A DNA stretch of 64,000 nucleotides from Branchiostoma floridae (lineage: Eukaryota > Chordata > Leptocardii > Amphioxiformes > Branchiostomatidae): NCBI RefSeq assembly GCF_000003815.2, contig NC_049984.1:22967963-23031962 (forward strand), given 5' to 3'. Below the pieces are notes generated by a model that was not told where the DNA came from, did no database searches, and saw only the letters and a list, made by a program, of their open reading frames with translations. The position numbers and the translations under genes were made by a program. The stretch's first letter is position 1. Every line of letters begins with the position of its first letter. Positions 32,975 through 42,796 of the stretch are shown piece by piece.

Positions 32975-33075
32975 TTTGTGTGTTTTGTGTGTGTGGTGTG
33001 TGTCTGCGTGTGTGTGTGTGTGTATACGGGTCTATTTGTGGTCAGCATAACTTAAGAACCCGTGGATGGATGGTA
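32975..33075 (+). repeat. TG dispersed repeat, left half
   Basis: TG tract, then GTCAGCATAACTTAAGAACC and GTGGATGGATGG. Its continuation appears at 33652. Confidence 0.6.
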
Positions 33076-33233
33076 ATTAAGGGTTAATGACCCGCCCCGA
33101 GGTATAATTGTCGAATTTCTGAAAGTTCACATCTGTTCCTTGGTACATACATTTGTTTACAGATTGCAGTTTGAAACCAAAATTTCCACAGAAAATATTC
33201 AAAACATTGCAGTCTTTCGCTTTTTAGAACAAC

Positions 33234-33361
33234 AAAACTCATTATCAATGTTAACAGAAGGAGCTATTCCCTCCTTGCAGTCTGTACTTACTCCCTCAAA
33301 ACTCATTATCAATGTTAACAGAAGGAGCTATTCCCTCCTTGCAGTCTGTACTTACTCCCTC
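33234..33361 (+). repeat. Perfect 64-bp tandem duplication
   Basis: 33234-33297 and 33298-33361 are identical (start AAAACTCATTATCAATG), implying a very recent event. Confidence 0.95.
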
Positions 33362-33454
33362 TGCTACTGATAAAAGCTCCTTGCTCTGCTCTGCATATGT
33401 TTCGCTCCTTTTGATTGGCCAAACCCTGCATATCTTGTGTGTATCGCTCAGTCT

Positions 33455-33550
33455 GGTTGGTCAGAATGAATCGACACCGGCACCGGTGTCGATTTGCATC
33501 GACACTGGTGCATCGACACCGGTGCCGGTGTCGATTCATTCTGACCAATC
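33455..33550. repeat. Strong palindrome with CACCGGTG core, 39-bp arms
   Basis: GGTTGGTCAGAATGAATCGA and CACCGGCACCGGTGTCGAT pair with their inverse at 33512-33550, one mismatch. Weaker pairing continues outward to about 33435 and 33570. Confidence 0.9.
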
Positions 33551-33651
33551 AGAAGGGGGATACACACCGGCCTGGCCAGAATCTAAGTGTTACGGCGTCA
33601 TGTCCAACGTGGAACGGGGCCTTCTGATTGGTCCGGATCCGCGGCGCCTGG

Positions 33652-33800
33652 ATATATGATAATGATATTTGATGTATGGGTGGGTGTTGGGAATATAAAG
33701 GTCAAGCTTAAGTTTGGGTCCACTAGTATGTTACCTTGGTACTGCAGCAGAACATTTTTTTTATCTTTTGTCTTGGCCATGGTCTGGTCTTGATTTCACT
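33652..33800 (+). repeat. TG dispersed repeat, right half
   Basis: GATATTTGATGTATGGG, GTGTTGGGAATATAAAGGTC and CCTTGGTACTGCAGCAGAAC, the part that follows CAGCATAAC in intact copies. Confidence 0.65.
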
Positions 33801-33860
33801 GTGCACTATGTAATGGTAGGTATGTACTTTCTAGTCGACTTTGGAATCGTGGCTTACAAG

Positions 33861-34029
33861 TACAGTAGAAACCGTATAATTGCACAACCCATTTGCCAGC
33901 ATATTTTGTGCAATTATCCGGGTGGTGCAACAAAGCGAAGTTATCCAGCTGCAACGCACCACCACAGGATTTTGTACAATTAACAGAAGTATGAAATAAT
34001 CCGTTGTACAAGCAACTGGTTTCTACTGT
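33861..34029. mobile_element. MITE family Q, copy 2
   Basis: Left TACAGTAGAAACCGTATAAT, right CTGGTTTCTACTGT; interior GTGCAATTATCCGG and AACAAAGCGAAGTTATCC. Confidence 0.85.
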
Positions 34030-34580
34030 GTTTTTAAAATCAAATTTCATTACAATACATTGAAGAGGAAATAAAACATAAACATTGGATTCTTCATTAT
34101 ATGTAGTCCAGGAGAAAAGTTACCAAGAAACTCGAATAATAACTGCATGGCACAGAGAATAGAATATATTATTAGATTTATGGATAAGCAATTATAGTAT
34201 GTATTGTAGTGTTGGAATGTAATAAGTTAGTGCCCCATGCTTTGTACTTTACATTAATTTGATCTCGTGTATCCATATGTGCATTTAGCCCTCTATGCAT
34301 GAATGTAAAGATTATTGTAGTAACAAGGAGGTTTCATTGTAGTTAGTAACTTTCAATCAGCAAATAACGAATAATCAATAACTTAAAAATGTTACTCACC
34401 CGATCACCATGTAATATTTAACAGTACTATATTTAGATGTCTTTCATTTAAATCTCTCTAATGTACGCTGAAGATCTTTGCAAATGGAGATTATCTACCA
34501 TGTGCGGTGCTTAGATTAAAGATAATCCCGCCTTTGATGTCATAAAGTACGAGTAAATGACGTAATCTATAGCTTAATAA
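34030..34580. other. No gene seen
   Basis: AT-rich spacer between MITE Q copy 2 and MITE P copy 6. Confidence 0.55.
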
Positions 34581-34802
34581 GGTGTTATCTCACTGCACTT
34601 GGGACACCTGTGCGGCACTGCGGGGTTCGAAAGATTTCTCAAGAGACAAAGAATTTTCTCATGTTTTGTGCATTTTGCTGTCTTCTACGCCATACTTTGA
34701 CGTATTACACAATATCTTAATTATAAGAAATCGGCAAAAATAACAAAGCAATGCCGAACCCCACAATGCCGCAACAGTGCCACAAGTGCAGTGAGACCAC
34801 CT
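34581..34802 (+). mobile_element. Palindromic MITE family P, copy 6 (GGGGCACC-type arms, decayed)
   Basis: GGTGTTATCTCACTGCACTT and CTGCGGGGTTCGAAAGAT left; right arm AATGCCGCAACAGTGCCACA. The most diverged of the six. Confidence 0.85.
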
Positions 34803-35237
34803 TTTAGGTCTGTGATGATAGGAGATTGAAACACTACGATTTTTTTTCGAAAGTTGTGTTGGATTTTAGAAATTCTGCAAGTCATTGTCATCATTTACAA
34901 AGATCTTTCATTCGATCTTTTTATTATTTTTCGAAGAGATTTGATACTTTGGAAAAGCGCCATTTTAACTTTATAATTATTTCCGAAATTCGCCAGTTGT
35001 GCAGAACTTTCTATTCATGATGTAGAATATGATTTTTCCAAGTTTCTAAATACAGGTGCAGTGGTACTACTAGTACTTGTTACAAAATCTTACCATTAGG
35101 CCAAGTTGATTCGATTTCGTAAATGGGTCAGTGGGCTGGCATGGGAAGGGAGCAATTCACACATCCTTGCAAAGTACCAGCATATGGAAGTACGGTAACG
35201 GGTTGGGCGTCATGCGTCGATCTAAAAGTTGATACAA

Positions 35238-35404
35238 AAGTAGAAGCCGTTTAATTGCCAGCTAGCGTATTTCGTGCAATTATCCGGCTGGTGCAATAAT
35301 GCGAAGTTCCCAAGCTGGACCGCATGGGTTTGGGATTTTGGCATTCCGTGCAGTTAACAGAAGTGTGCGTTAATCCGTTGTGCAATTAACTGGCTTCTAC
35401 TGTA
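35238..35404. mobile_element. MITE family Q, copy 3
   Basis: Left AAGTAGAAGCCGTTTAATTG, right AATTAACTGGCTTCTACTGT; interior ATAATGCGAAGTTCCC. Confidence 0.85.
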
Positions 35405-36335
35405 CAGCATTACATGGACAGACAGTAAGCGCTAGGGGGCATTCAGTCAAGTCACCACATGGATTGTCATTATCCAAATAATCAAACTAGAGTTCGGGGA
35501 CCTCATACCTCCATGAAATATTTATTGCTTTTTTGTGGATGGTATGTATGTTTATAGTCGGTTGTATTTGAGAGTAATGGTTATATAATATAAATGTTAT
35601 GGGAAAGTAGTGGTGTATTTATTTAATGACACAGAGGATGTCCATCTGATTATTAATTATCAAAATGTGACACTTAATTGTGTAATGTGCGTTTAAGAGG
35701 TCGACGGCATATGGTAGCGTGGTGTTCCTTAAGCTTGATGTTTGGCATTTAAACTGTCTAAGGTTGTCAGCATTATTGAGGTTCGACTATGTGCCTCAGA
35801 GCTGTGTGGTGGGAGGAAGTTGGGAAACTCAGAAAGAAGAAGGGATGTGGCCAACTTTAGTCAGATGGTGATTTGATTTTCCACCAATATGTCATAACAT
35901 CAGCTGTTCACACGGTACAAAAACGAGATGCACACTTTCCTCTGACAGCCCTACACCAACTGTAAGATGAATACTTGGCGCCAACCCCGTCTGCTAAAAA
36001 CAAGTACCATTGGCTACGAAAGAGACAACTAACAACTGTCCCTTATCGTAACAAAATCAGAACATCTGTATCGCCTATAAAACTTCTGACACCCAACCCA
36101 GATGAGAGGACCTAATGGCATTTTAATCACCATGTCACTCAAATCAGCAGTACAGTATGTGAGACATCCATACCTGTTAAGCATTATCGTTAAATGTACC
36201 TCAACTTCTTACAATTATACTTACGCTTCACATCTCCATGATATCCTAAGCAGACATAAATAAAACTAATTATCAAATTAAAAAAACTTGGGGTTCCCCA
36301 AACAGCTGTCACCTCACCATCTGCTTGGAGCTAAG
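35405..36335. other. No gene seen
   Basis: Upstream flank of the epoxide hydrolase gene; promoter likely between here and 36.7 kb, but no TATA or other element is convincing. Confidence 0.5.
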
Positions 36336-36339
36336 CCCA

Positions 36340-36600
36340 TTAACAAACGCATAAAGCACGATGCCTGTACCAATATATCTCAAGTATAGGGGTGATTTCT
36401 GATATTATTACATCGATTATAACAACAGATACGGCGCCAAAAATCTCATCGATTCGAGCTTTCATCACACCCCACCAACACAACAAGTATGAAACCAATC
36501 CATCCAGCCGTTCTTGAGTAATCTTGTACACAGACAGAGACACATAACAGAAAATATAACCTCCATTCCATGACATTTCATGGAGGTAAATATATTACAA
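36340..36600 (-). repeat. TG dispersed repeat relative, without microsatellite
   Basis: CAATATATCTCAAGTAT, GATATTATTACATCGATTAT and a flanking ACCTCCATTCCATGA / TCATGGAGGT hairpin resemble the family. Lies just upstream of the epoxide hydrolase start. Confidence 0.4.
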
Positions 36601-36707
36601 AGGTCTAAAAACCCTTGTGGTGACATGGCCGTCTGGTTGACGTATTGTCTTTCTGCTTGCCCGGTAGGTCATTGACCCTGCAAAATGTCAACAGAACTTC
36701 AGTCAAA

Positions 36708-37003
36708 ATGGCGGGTGTTCAGAGCTTCTTCAAATGGCTGGTGAAGTATGTCCTTGCATGGCTTTTAGCCCCGCTGTACATGCTATCTTCGACTTTTATG
36801 TTCTTCCTACGAGTTATCCGCAGTCCCATGGCGGTTCTGAGCTACCGAGTCCGTGAGACTCCGCCGGCGGTGCTTCAGGACCCAGCCCTGGGTACGCACG
36901 AGTACGTGCGGCTGGGCACGGCTAAGATCCGCCTGCACTATGTGGCCGCTGGGGACAGGAGCAAGCCTCTGATGGTCTGTCTGCACGGCTTTCCGGAGTT
37001 CTG
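36708..37003 (+). CDS. EPHX4: Epoxide hydrolase exon 1
   Basis: 98 codons plus two bases of Trp99; donor TTCTG|GTACGT. Membrane anchor and the HGFP oxyanion loop. The frame runs on for four codons into the intron before a stop. Confidence 0.92.
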
Positions 37004-40000
37004 GTACGTCCAATAAGTTTACACACTATCTTCTGTATGCCACCTTGATTTTAATTATTTACAGTAACCTTCGGGAAGAAGTTCGTGTGTACGTGTCTGT
37101 CTTTAAACTCGAATACATGGATGGATTGCCTTTCCTTTTTATAGATTTATGTGTTGTCAGTGATTAAATTCCAGGGATGAAATGTAAAGTAAGTTTGATG
37201 GCTATGGTATTTTTTTTCACGTAACGTTAATTATATTAGTTTTAGTTCTTTCAGTAATTGTAAAGTTTAGTAAAGGCCAGATGAGGTCAATGCCTGCAAG
37301 GTCGTTTCATCTTTCAAGAATTAACTGGGTCACAGAGGTCAATGACCGAAAGGATAATGTAAATGCATTTAAGTTCGCGGGGATTTAATTTCTCGGTAGC
37401 GGGAAAAAGGACTTTTCGCGGTGGATTTAAGTTCGCAGTAACACCATAGACTGCAGTCTAATACCATAATAGAAAAATGTTCGCGTTGGTTTTAAGTTCG
37501 CGGTAAAGTGGTCACCGCGAAAACCGCGAATATTAATCCACCGCGAACATTTCTGCATTTACAGTATTTATATGAAACTCAATGTGAGGACATCCGGACA
37601 TTACTTTTGAATATTTGTTTTACCAACATAGCAATTATGTATGAAGCAGATAATTATGTTTTTGCTGGTGTTTTTCTTCTTCTTCTTCAAACAAAAACTT
37701 GAGTACATGTAAATATTAGCAATATCTGCATGTTGCCGCAAATATGCAACGGTCTTTTTTGGCAACACCTTAGGGGGGAGCCAAGTAGTATAGTATTGTG
37801 TGCGAGTAGCTTGAACTAAAGGCAAATTACTGGGAGGGAATTAGGGAAACATCCTGGATATTCTTGAAAATGTTGCCTTTGCAGTTTGACGAGCATTCAA
37901 TCAAAATGAATGTATTTCAACCTGTGTACACCTCTACATAAGGACCACGTGGGCATTGCGAGCTCTTTTTGGTTGGTCCCTTGATTTTTTCACATTGGTG
38001 AAGACATATCTATAGTGACCACCTGTCCACATAGACAGATCATATTGGTCCGCTGAATTGATGTCTTCTACGGATTGACTGAGTGTATATAAAATTGTCT
38101 TAGCTCAATAAAACATAAGGAATAACCAGAATTCCTTTCAGGTATTCATGGCGTCATCAACTGAAAGCATTTGGAAAGGACTACCGGGTAGTGGCGGTGG
38201 ACATGAGGGGGTTTGGCGACTCTGACAAGCCACCAGCCGTGGAGGAATACAAAGTTGACAAGATGGGTAAGTAGTTCACTATTCAAATGGCATTTTGCTG
38301 GACGTTTAAAAAAATTTGACTCTGTTAAGTTAAGGTGGGGCTTGCTTGTCCCTTTCCTACTAAGTATTGTTACCTCCATGAAAAATCGAGGTATTGTTTT
38401 TGGTGTGTGTGTATGTGTTTCTGTGCTTGGCCAAGAATGCATTATGCATCAGCCATAGCCAAGCCTAAGACATTGCACAACCACTACCAGTACTAAAAGT
38501 ATCCTGCTTTCTCTCAGTTAAGGATGACTTTGCGTTTTACTTCACACTGTCTCTAATTTCCTTGTTACAGCTGGTGACATTATTGACCTGATAGAAGCCC
38601 TCGGCTACGGGTCCTGTACGCTTGTGGGTAACGACGGAGGAGCGATTATCGCCGGGCGCGTTGCCATGGAGCGTCCCGACCTGGTGACAAAATTGGTCGC
38701 CATGAACGGTCCTGTTAGCCTCTCTGTGGTCCGCAGATACGCCAGGTCACGTCCCAAACAGCGCCTGAAGTTTTGGTACAATTTCCTCGCCCAATTGCCC
38801 TACCTACCCGAGATGTGTCTTGGGTTTAACGACTTAAAGACGCTTGATGTCGTGTTCCGAGGTAAGAAAATGGGATGCCGCAACAAAGACGCCTTTACAG
38901 ATGAGGACTTGGAAGCCTACAAGTACGCCTCCTCACAACCTGGTGCCCTGACGGGAGTGGTCAACTTTTACAGGTGAGATAAGAGACACCGGGTGGTAGC
39001 CTTGAGTAGCCTTGGTACATCCACAGCGAACTCGCCTGTCTGGATGTACCCTGCTTTCTCAACAGTCATTCTTAGTTCCTGTGGGCGTCGCCACAAACCA
39101 GCTGTCAGCCAATCAGAGAATAGGCCTTTCAGTTTTCAAAAGGGATCTCGCATATATACTAGTAAGGGTAAGCTTATTAATATCTATAAGGAGGGCGGTC
39201 AGGAATGAAGAAAGTAGGGTACATCCAGACAGGTGGTTTCACCGTTGGATGTCCCCGGTGCGTAGGAGGATGGTAGTTTTAGTGATACTTGGCTACCACA
39301 ATACTTGTCCCTACATTTTTACAACATTTCTTGAATGCAGAAGTATAAGACATCTCAGCTAACATTGTCATTTTTTAAGGTTTCTATTTTGAGAATTTGC
39401 GTATTTTGTTTTGTTTTCACTCTCATCTCAGATCCTGAGTCATTTTATGATGTTATCAATAAAATTTACTTGCTGTGGCCATGCAATGAACAATAATGTA
39501 ATAACTGTTTTGTTTTGTTTCTCCAATTTAGAGCCAATGGCATGCGCCCACCAAAGGAACCTACAACAGGTATCCGCTGTCCGTCCCTGCTGATTTGGGG
39601 CGACCAGGACGGGGTTCTTGACACGGACTTAGCGCGGGAAATGGCAGAGTCCGTACAGGTGAGACCCCGACAATGTGTAGGGATGTCCCTGTAGCTCAAT
39701 TGGTAGCAGATTCTCAGAATTTTTCAGAAAAACGTTGGGGCGGTCGGTCGAAAAAAAAAAAAAATTTGCAGAAAGTCTGGGGTATGGCTGGGTACCGGTA
39801 CAGTAACCGGTTTTTCTCATTGTACCCGTCTAGAAAAATTGGACCTGAAAAAATTCGCTGGACCGGATGTTGGACCGATTGGAAAATGAACTGATTATAT
39901 GATCAAGCATTCACACGTTTTCGAGGTTATCGGTCTAGGCAAATAACAAGAGCGAGTCAATCGTACAGAGGTAGCTAGCCTTGTAGCATTTTTAAAACAC

Positions 40001-42644
40001 TAATACTACACAAAACAGATTTCTTTGTAGCAAAATGGACCATTAGTGGTGCGTACCTAGACTCATATTCAGGTTCAGGTCTGGATTCAAGTCCAGCAAT
40101 TCAGGTTCAGGTCCGGACTTATAAGTCCGGACCTGAACCTGAATTGCGTATTATGTGCACTAGAAAGTTTTCTTTTTTGAGGGGGAGGGGGGATGGTGCA
40201 TATAAAATTGCATGTTAGCATGAACTGAAATGCAATGTGAAAAATACATGCATTATATACAGCCAGTGTAAACACGAAATGTTTTTTTTGTCTTTTTCCA
40301 GTGCAAATTTCACTGTCTATGGAAGGTTTTAGATGGTTTAGAACAAGAAAAGGGAATAGAAGTGACAGATAACTTTTGCAAGTCCGGACTTAGGTCCGGG
40401 CATTTAGGTTTTTTTTGGACTTGGACCTAAACATTTTTAGGTCCAAGTCCAAGTCCGGGCTTTAGGTACGCACCACTATGGACCATTGTTTTCAGTATCA
40501 TCCATTCACAAGTTTTCACATAATGAATCAGGTCCAGGTTCAGGTCCGGACCTGGACCTGATCCTCTGGACCTGAACCGGACCTGGATTTTCTGTACCGG
40601 TGTGACAGCGATCTCGCCCCCCCCAGCGATCTCGCCCCCCGGGGGGCGAGATCAGTAGCGTTTTCGCCCCCCTTTAGCGTTTTCGCCCCCCCCAAGAGCA
40701 GCTGGTTACTACATATTACAGGTGCGCTACCTGGTACTATACTGCACCTGGGGAGTAACGTATATGGTGTGTTACCTGGTACCTATATGGCACCTTGTAA
40801 CCGTACCGTGTCATACCTCGAAAGTCGATACTATATTGTTTGGTGCAAACATGACATTGAAATGAAAAAGACAATTTTTGCAGCTGAGGTGGCATAAAAA
40901 CAGTGCTACTGCGAACGTATAAATCAACACTGTCTATGGTACGGAATACGTCAGCTATATGTTTTCAATTTGTCACAGTGTTTTCTTTCTTGTGCTGGAA
41001 ACATTTCCAAAGCACTAACAAAAACACACGTGAATGATAGTTTCTCATTATAAACACTATCTACGCGCAAGTTGATATAGCTGTTACTAAATGCTACACA
41101 AACACTGGTAAAGTACCAGTCTTAAGAAACACGGGTAAATGCATCAGTTCCTAAATACTAGAATAACAGTCATGTTGGAGTGATATATCCCTTGCCAGGN
41201 NNNNNNNNNNNNNNNNNNNNNNNNNNNNNNNNNNNNNNNNNNNNNNNNNNNNNNNNNNNNNNNNNNNNNNNNNNNNNNNNNNNNNNNNNNNNNNNNNNNG
41301 GGGGGGGGGGGGGGCGAGATCGCTGTCACACCGGTACCCACCCCTAGTCTGAGGTGAACATATGAGGCTTATATAACATAAAAAACAAGGTTAGTAGTCA
41401 AGTTTTCAGCTTTTCATGGCATGATTTATCCAATGAATCTCTTCCTTTGATTTGATACCACTGTTCTGAATAATGTAAGGGAATTGTTTTTGTACTGAAA
41501 TTATGGTGTGTTGAAGAAATGCAGGAAGCTTATTGGTTGTTTTCTATCATGTGACTACAAAGAAGCTCTCTGATTGGTTTATCAGCAGTATGTGCCCCTG
41601 GAATGTTTTTTTTTATAGGTCTGCAATAGCAAAACCTATATTCGTTTTCTTGGGATTTTTTTTTCTAAATCGGAAAAAAATGAGTGGGGAAATCCGAGAA
41701 GCAACAAATTAAATTGGTGTGGCCTAACGACAGGAAATTCCAGTTCACTGACGCTTGATTGATCTCATTGAACTTCTTGGTAATAAGGCATACATGTACG
41801 AGGGGCATTCAATAAGTAATCCACCTGACCCACTTCCAGTTGTCTGATCTAAATAAGATTTTGCATGTGTAATGAGTCATATCTCTATGGGTTATGTTGC
41901 AAAAAACAGCTCTGAACTAATTGCGGTTACTGATTTACTGGTGTTTGAACTGAGTCAGGTGTGAAATGGACCAGGTGTGAAATGGAGCAAGTTGAGTGTC
42001 GCGCAGTGATCCGGTTTCTGTATTTGAAAGGACGCACACCAAAGGGGACTTTTGATGAAATGAAAAAAACTTATGGTGATGATGCCCCATCATATGGCCT
42101 TGTAAAACGCTGGCATCTTGAATTCAAACAAGGCCGGAAGTCTCTGGAAACAGCTCCCAGACCTGGTCGTCCCTCTTCTGCCATTAATGAGGCATCTGTC
42201 GGAGGACCAACCTGGGATGTCCTACAAGAACGGTGTCCAGAGCTACATCAAATGATGGGAGAAATGCAAAACTCTGGGTGGTTCCTATGAAGAGAAAGAC
42301 TAATAACTGTGCCAAGTTTCATTAATCTCCTGCTATGGGAAATGGGTCAGGTGAATTACTTATTGCATGCCCCTCGTATGTTTAATCTTTAATAAACCAA
42401 TATGTAAGGTTTAACTTCCTACAGTATAATGGCATGAAGTAGTGTTAGTAACTAGTTTTGTTGATATGATATTGTTTGCTTGTATGCTACATCTCCCTCT
42501 AATAAACATTGGAATGGAACTTTCCTTTCTTTTCAGGGCATGAAGGTGGAGATTATCGAAGGTGCAAGTCATTTTGTCCAGCAGGACGTACCAGACACGG
42601 GCAACCAACTCATGACCGACTTCCTCTCAAAGCTCATAATGTAG
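36708..42644 (+). CDS. EPHX4: Epoxide hydrolase, EPHX4/EPHX3 type, five exons
   Basis: Complete model of 352 codons plus stop, close to the ~360 aa usual for this alpha/beta-hydrolase family; all introns GT-AG and in phase. An N-terminal hydrophobic segment (about residues 9-35) is the expected membrane anchor. Oxyanion motif HGFPEFWYSWRHQL at 93-106; nucleophile D162 in LVGNDGGAIIAG; acid D301 in LIWGDQDG; base H329 in EGASHFVQQD. Lid region has LPYLPE and NFYR, matching the family tyrosines. Family enzymes add water to epoxides by a covalent ester on the Asp. Oddity: the nucleophile motif is GNDGGA where relatives usually have GHDWGG. Start chosen at AAAATGGCG; the frame is open for 21 more codons upstream without an ATG. 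EPHX3 versus EPHX4 cannot be settled by eye. Confidence 0.92.
37355..37566. mobile_element. MITE family R (ACTGTAAATGCA ends, TTCGCGG interior), copy 1
   Basis: GTAAATGCATTTAAGTTCGC left, CGCGAACATTTCTGCATTTA right; repeated TTCGCGGT blocks. Intron 1 of the epoxide hydrolase gene. Confidence 0.88.
38142..38266 (+). CDS. EPHX4: Epoxide hydrolase exon 2
   Basis: Acceptor CCTTTCAG|GTATTC, donor GATGG|GTAAGT. Completes HGFPEFWYSWRHQ and encodes VVAVDMRGFGDSDKP, the highly conserved second strand motif of the family. Too short for a conventional ORF search. Confidence 0.92.
38355..38445 (+). repeat. Short TG dispersed repeat fragment
   Basis: GTTACCTCCATGAAAAATCG then TTGGTGTGTGTGTATGTGTT. Intron 2 of the epoxide hydrolase gene. 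Confidence 0.45.
38571..38973 (+). CDS. EPHX4: Epoxide hydrolase exon 3 (nucleophile and lid)
   Basis: Acceptor TTGTTACAG|CTGGTG, donor TTACAG|GTGAGA. Carries D162 and the lid with its tyrosines. Joins exon 2 as DKMAGD. Confidence 0.93.
39532..39658 (+). CDS. EPHX4: Epoxide hydrolase exon 4 (catalytic acid)
   Basis: Acceptor CAATTTAG|AGCCAA, donor GTACAG|GTGAGA. Reads IRCPSLLIWGDQDG then LAREMAESVQ; phase 0 at the end. Confidence 0.92.
39682..39718 (+). repeat. tRNA-like SINE head fragment
   Basis: TCCCTGTAGCTCAATTGGTA GCAG is a good tRNA A-box region, but there is no T-arm or acceptor pairing; the sequence changes at about 39719. Not a tRNA gene. Confidence 0.6.
40044..40478. mobile_element. 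Non-autonomous hAT-type element with 8-bp duplication
   Basis: Ends TAGTGGTGCGTACCTA / TAGGTACGCACCACTA; exact TGGACCAT at 40036-40043 and 40479-40486. The interior has many AGGTCCGGAC steps and a perfect 52-bp palindrome at 40096-40147. Confidence 0.92.
40096..40147. repeat. Perfect 52-bp palindrome
   Basis: GCAATTCAGGTTCAGGTCCG and GACTTA to the centre, then the exact inverse. No unpaired loop base. Confidence 0.97.
40595..41338. mobile_element. C-rich inverted-repeat element containing a gap
   Basis: TACCGGTGTGACAGCGATCT then C-runs at 40614-40695; right side is a G-run then CGAGATCGCTGTCACACCGG. Inside lies ordinary AT-rich sequence. The right arm starts in the gap. Confidence 0.75.
41200..41299. 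other. Assembly gap, 100 N
   Basis: Ends inside a poly-G run, a known cause of read failure. Confidence 0.95.
41799..42376 (+). mobile_element. Internally deleted mariner-type transposon with 33-bp inverted ends
   Basis: Flanked by TA on both sides (41797-41798, 42377-42378). Ends CGAGGGGCATTCAATAAG and its inverted partner at the right. Only the two tips of a transposase remain. Sits in intron 4 of the epoxide hydrolase gene, same strand. Confidence 0.85.
41982..42290 (+). pseudogene. Mariner transposase remnant, DNA-binding domain only
   Basis: MEQVECRAVIRFLYLKGRTP, then APSYGLVKRWHLEFKQGR and PRPGRPSSA: the paired helix-turn-helix and linker of mariner transposases. After INEASVG about 200 residues with the DDE/D catalytic core are missing. 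The last bases, in another frame, resemble the normal C-terminal WEKC and GGSYEE motif, so the deletion removed the centre and shifted the frame. Confidence 0.85.
42537..42644 (+). CDS. EPHX4: Epoxide hydrolase exon 5 (catalytic His, stop)
   Basis: Acceptor TTTTCAG|GGCATG. Reads VEIIEGASHFVQQD with catalytic H329, then FLSKLIM and TAG. Separated from exon 4 by a 2.9-kb intron stuffed with transposon remnants. Confidence 0.92.
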   Translation, partial: GMKVEIIEGASHFVQQDVPDTGNQLMTDFLSKLIM

Positions 42645-42796
42645 AGGGAGCTTTCTGTATACATACTGTACTCTAGCAATGTTTTTCCTGTTTGCCTACC
42701 TACTCTGGAAAAACCTGCCGACCCTAGACTGTTTTTGGGGTGGGCAGTGGAGTCACATAGCTTCTAGTATTTTTATTCAGCCTGCTTAGCTTCCTA

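Noticed and set aside
39682-39718. Possible tRNA gene
   Set aside because: Only an A-box-like D-arm; no anticodon arm, T-arm or acceptor stem. It is a SINE head.
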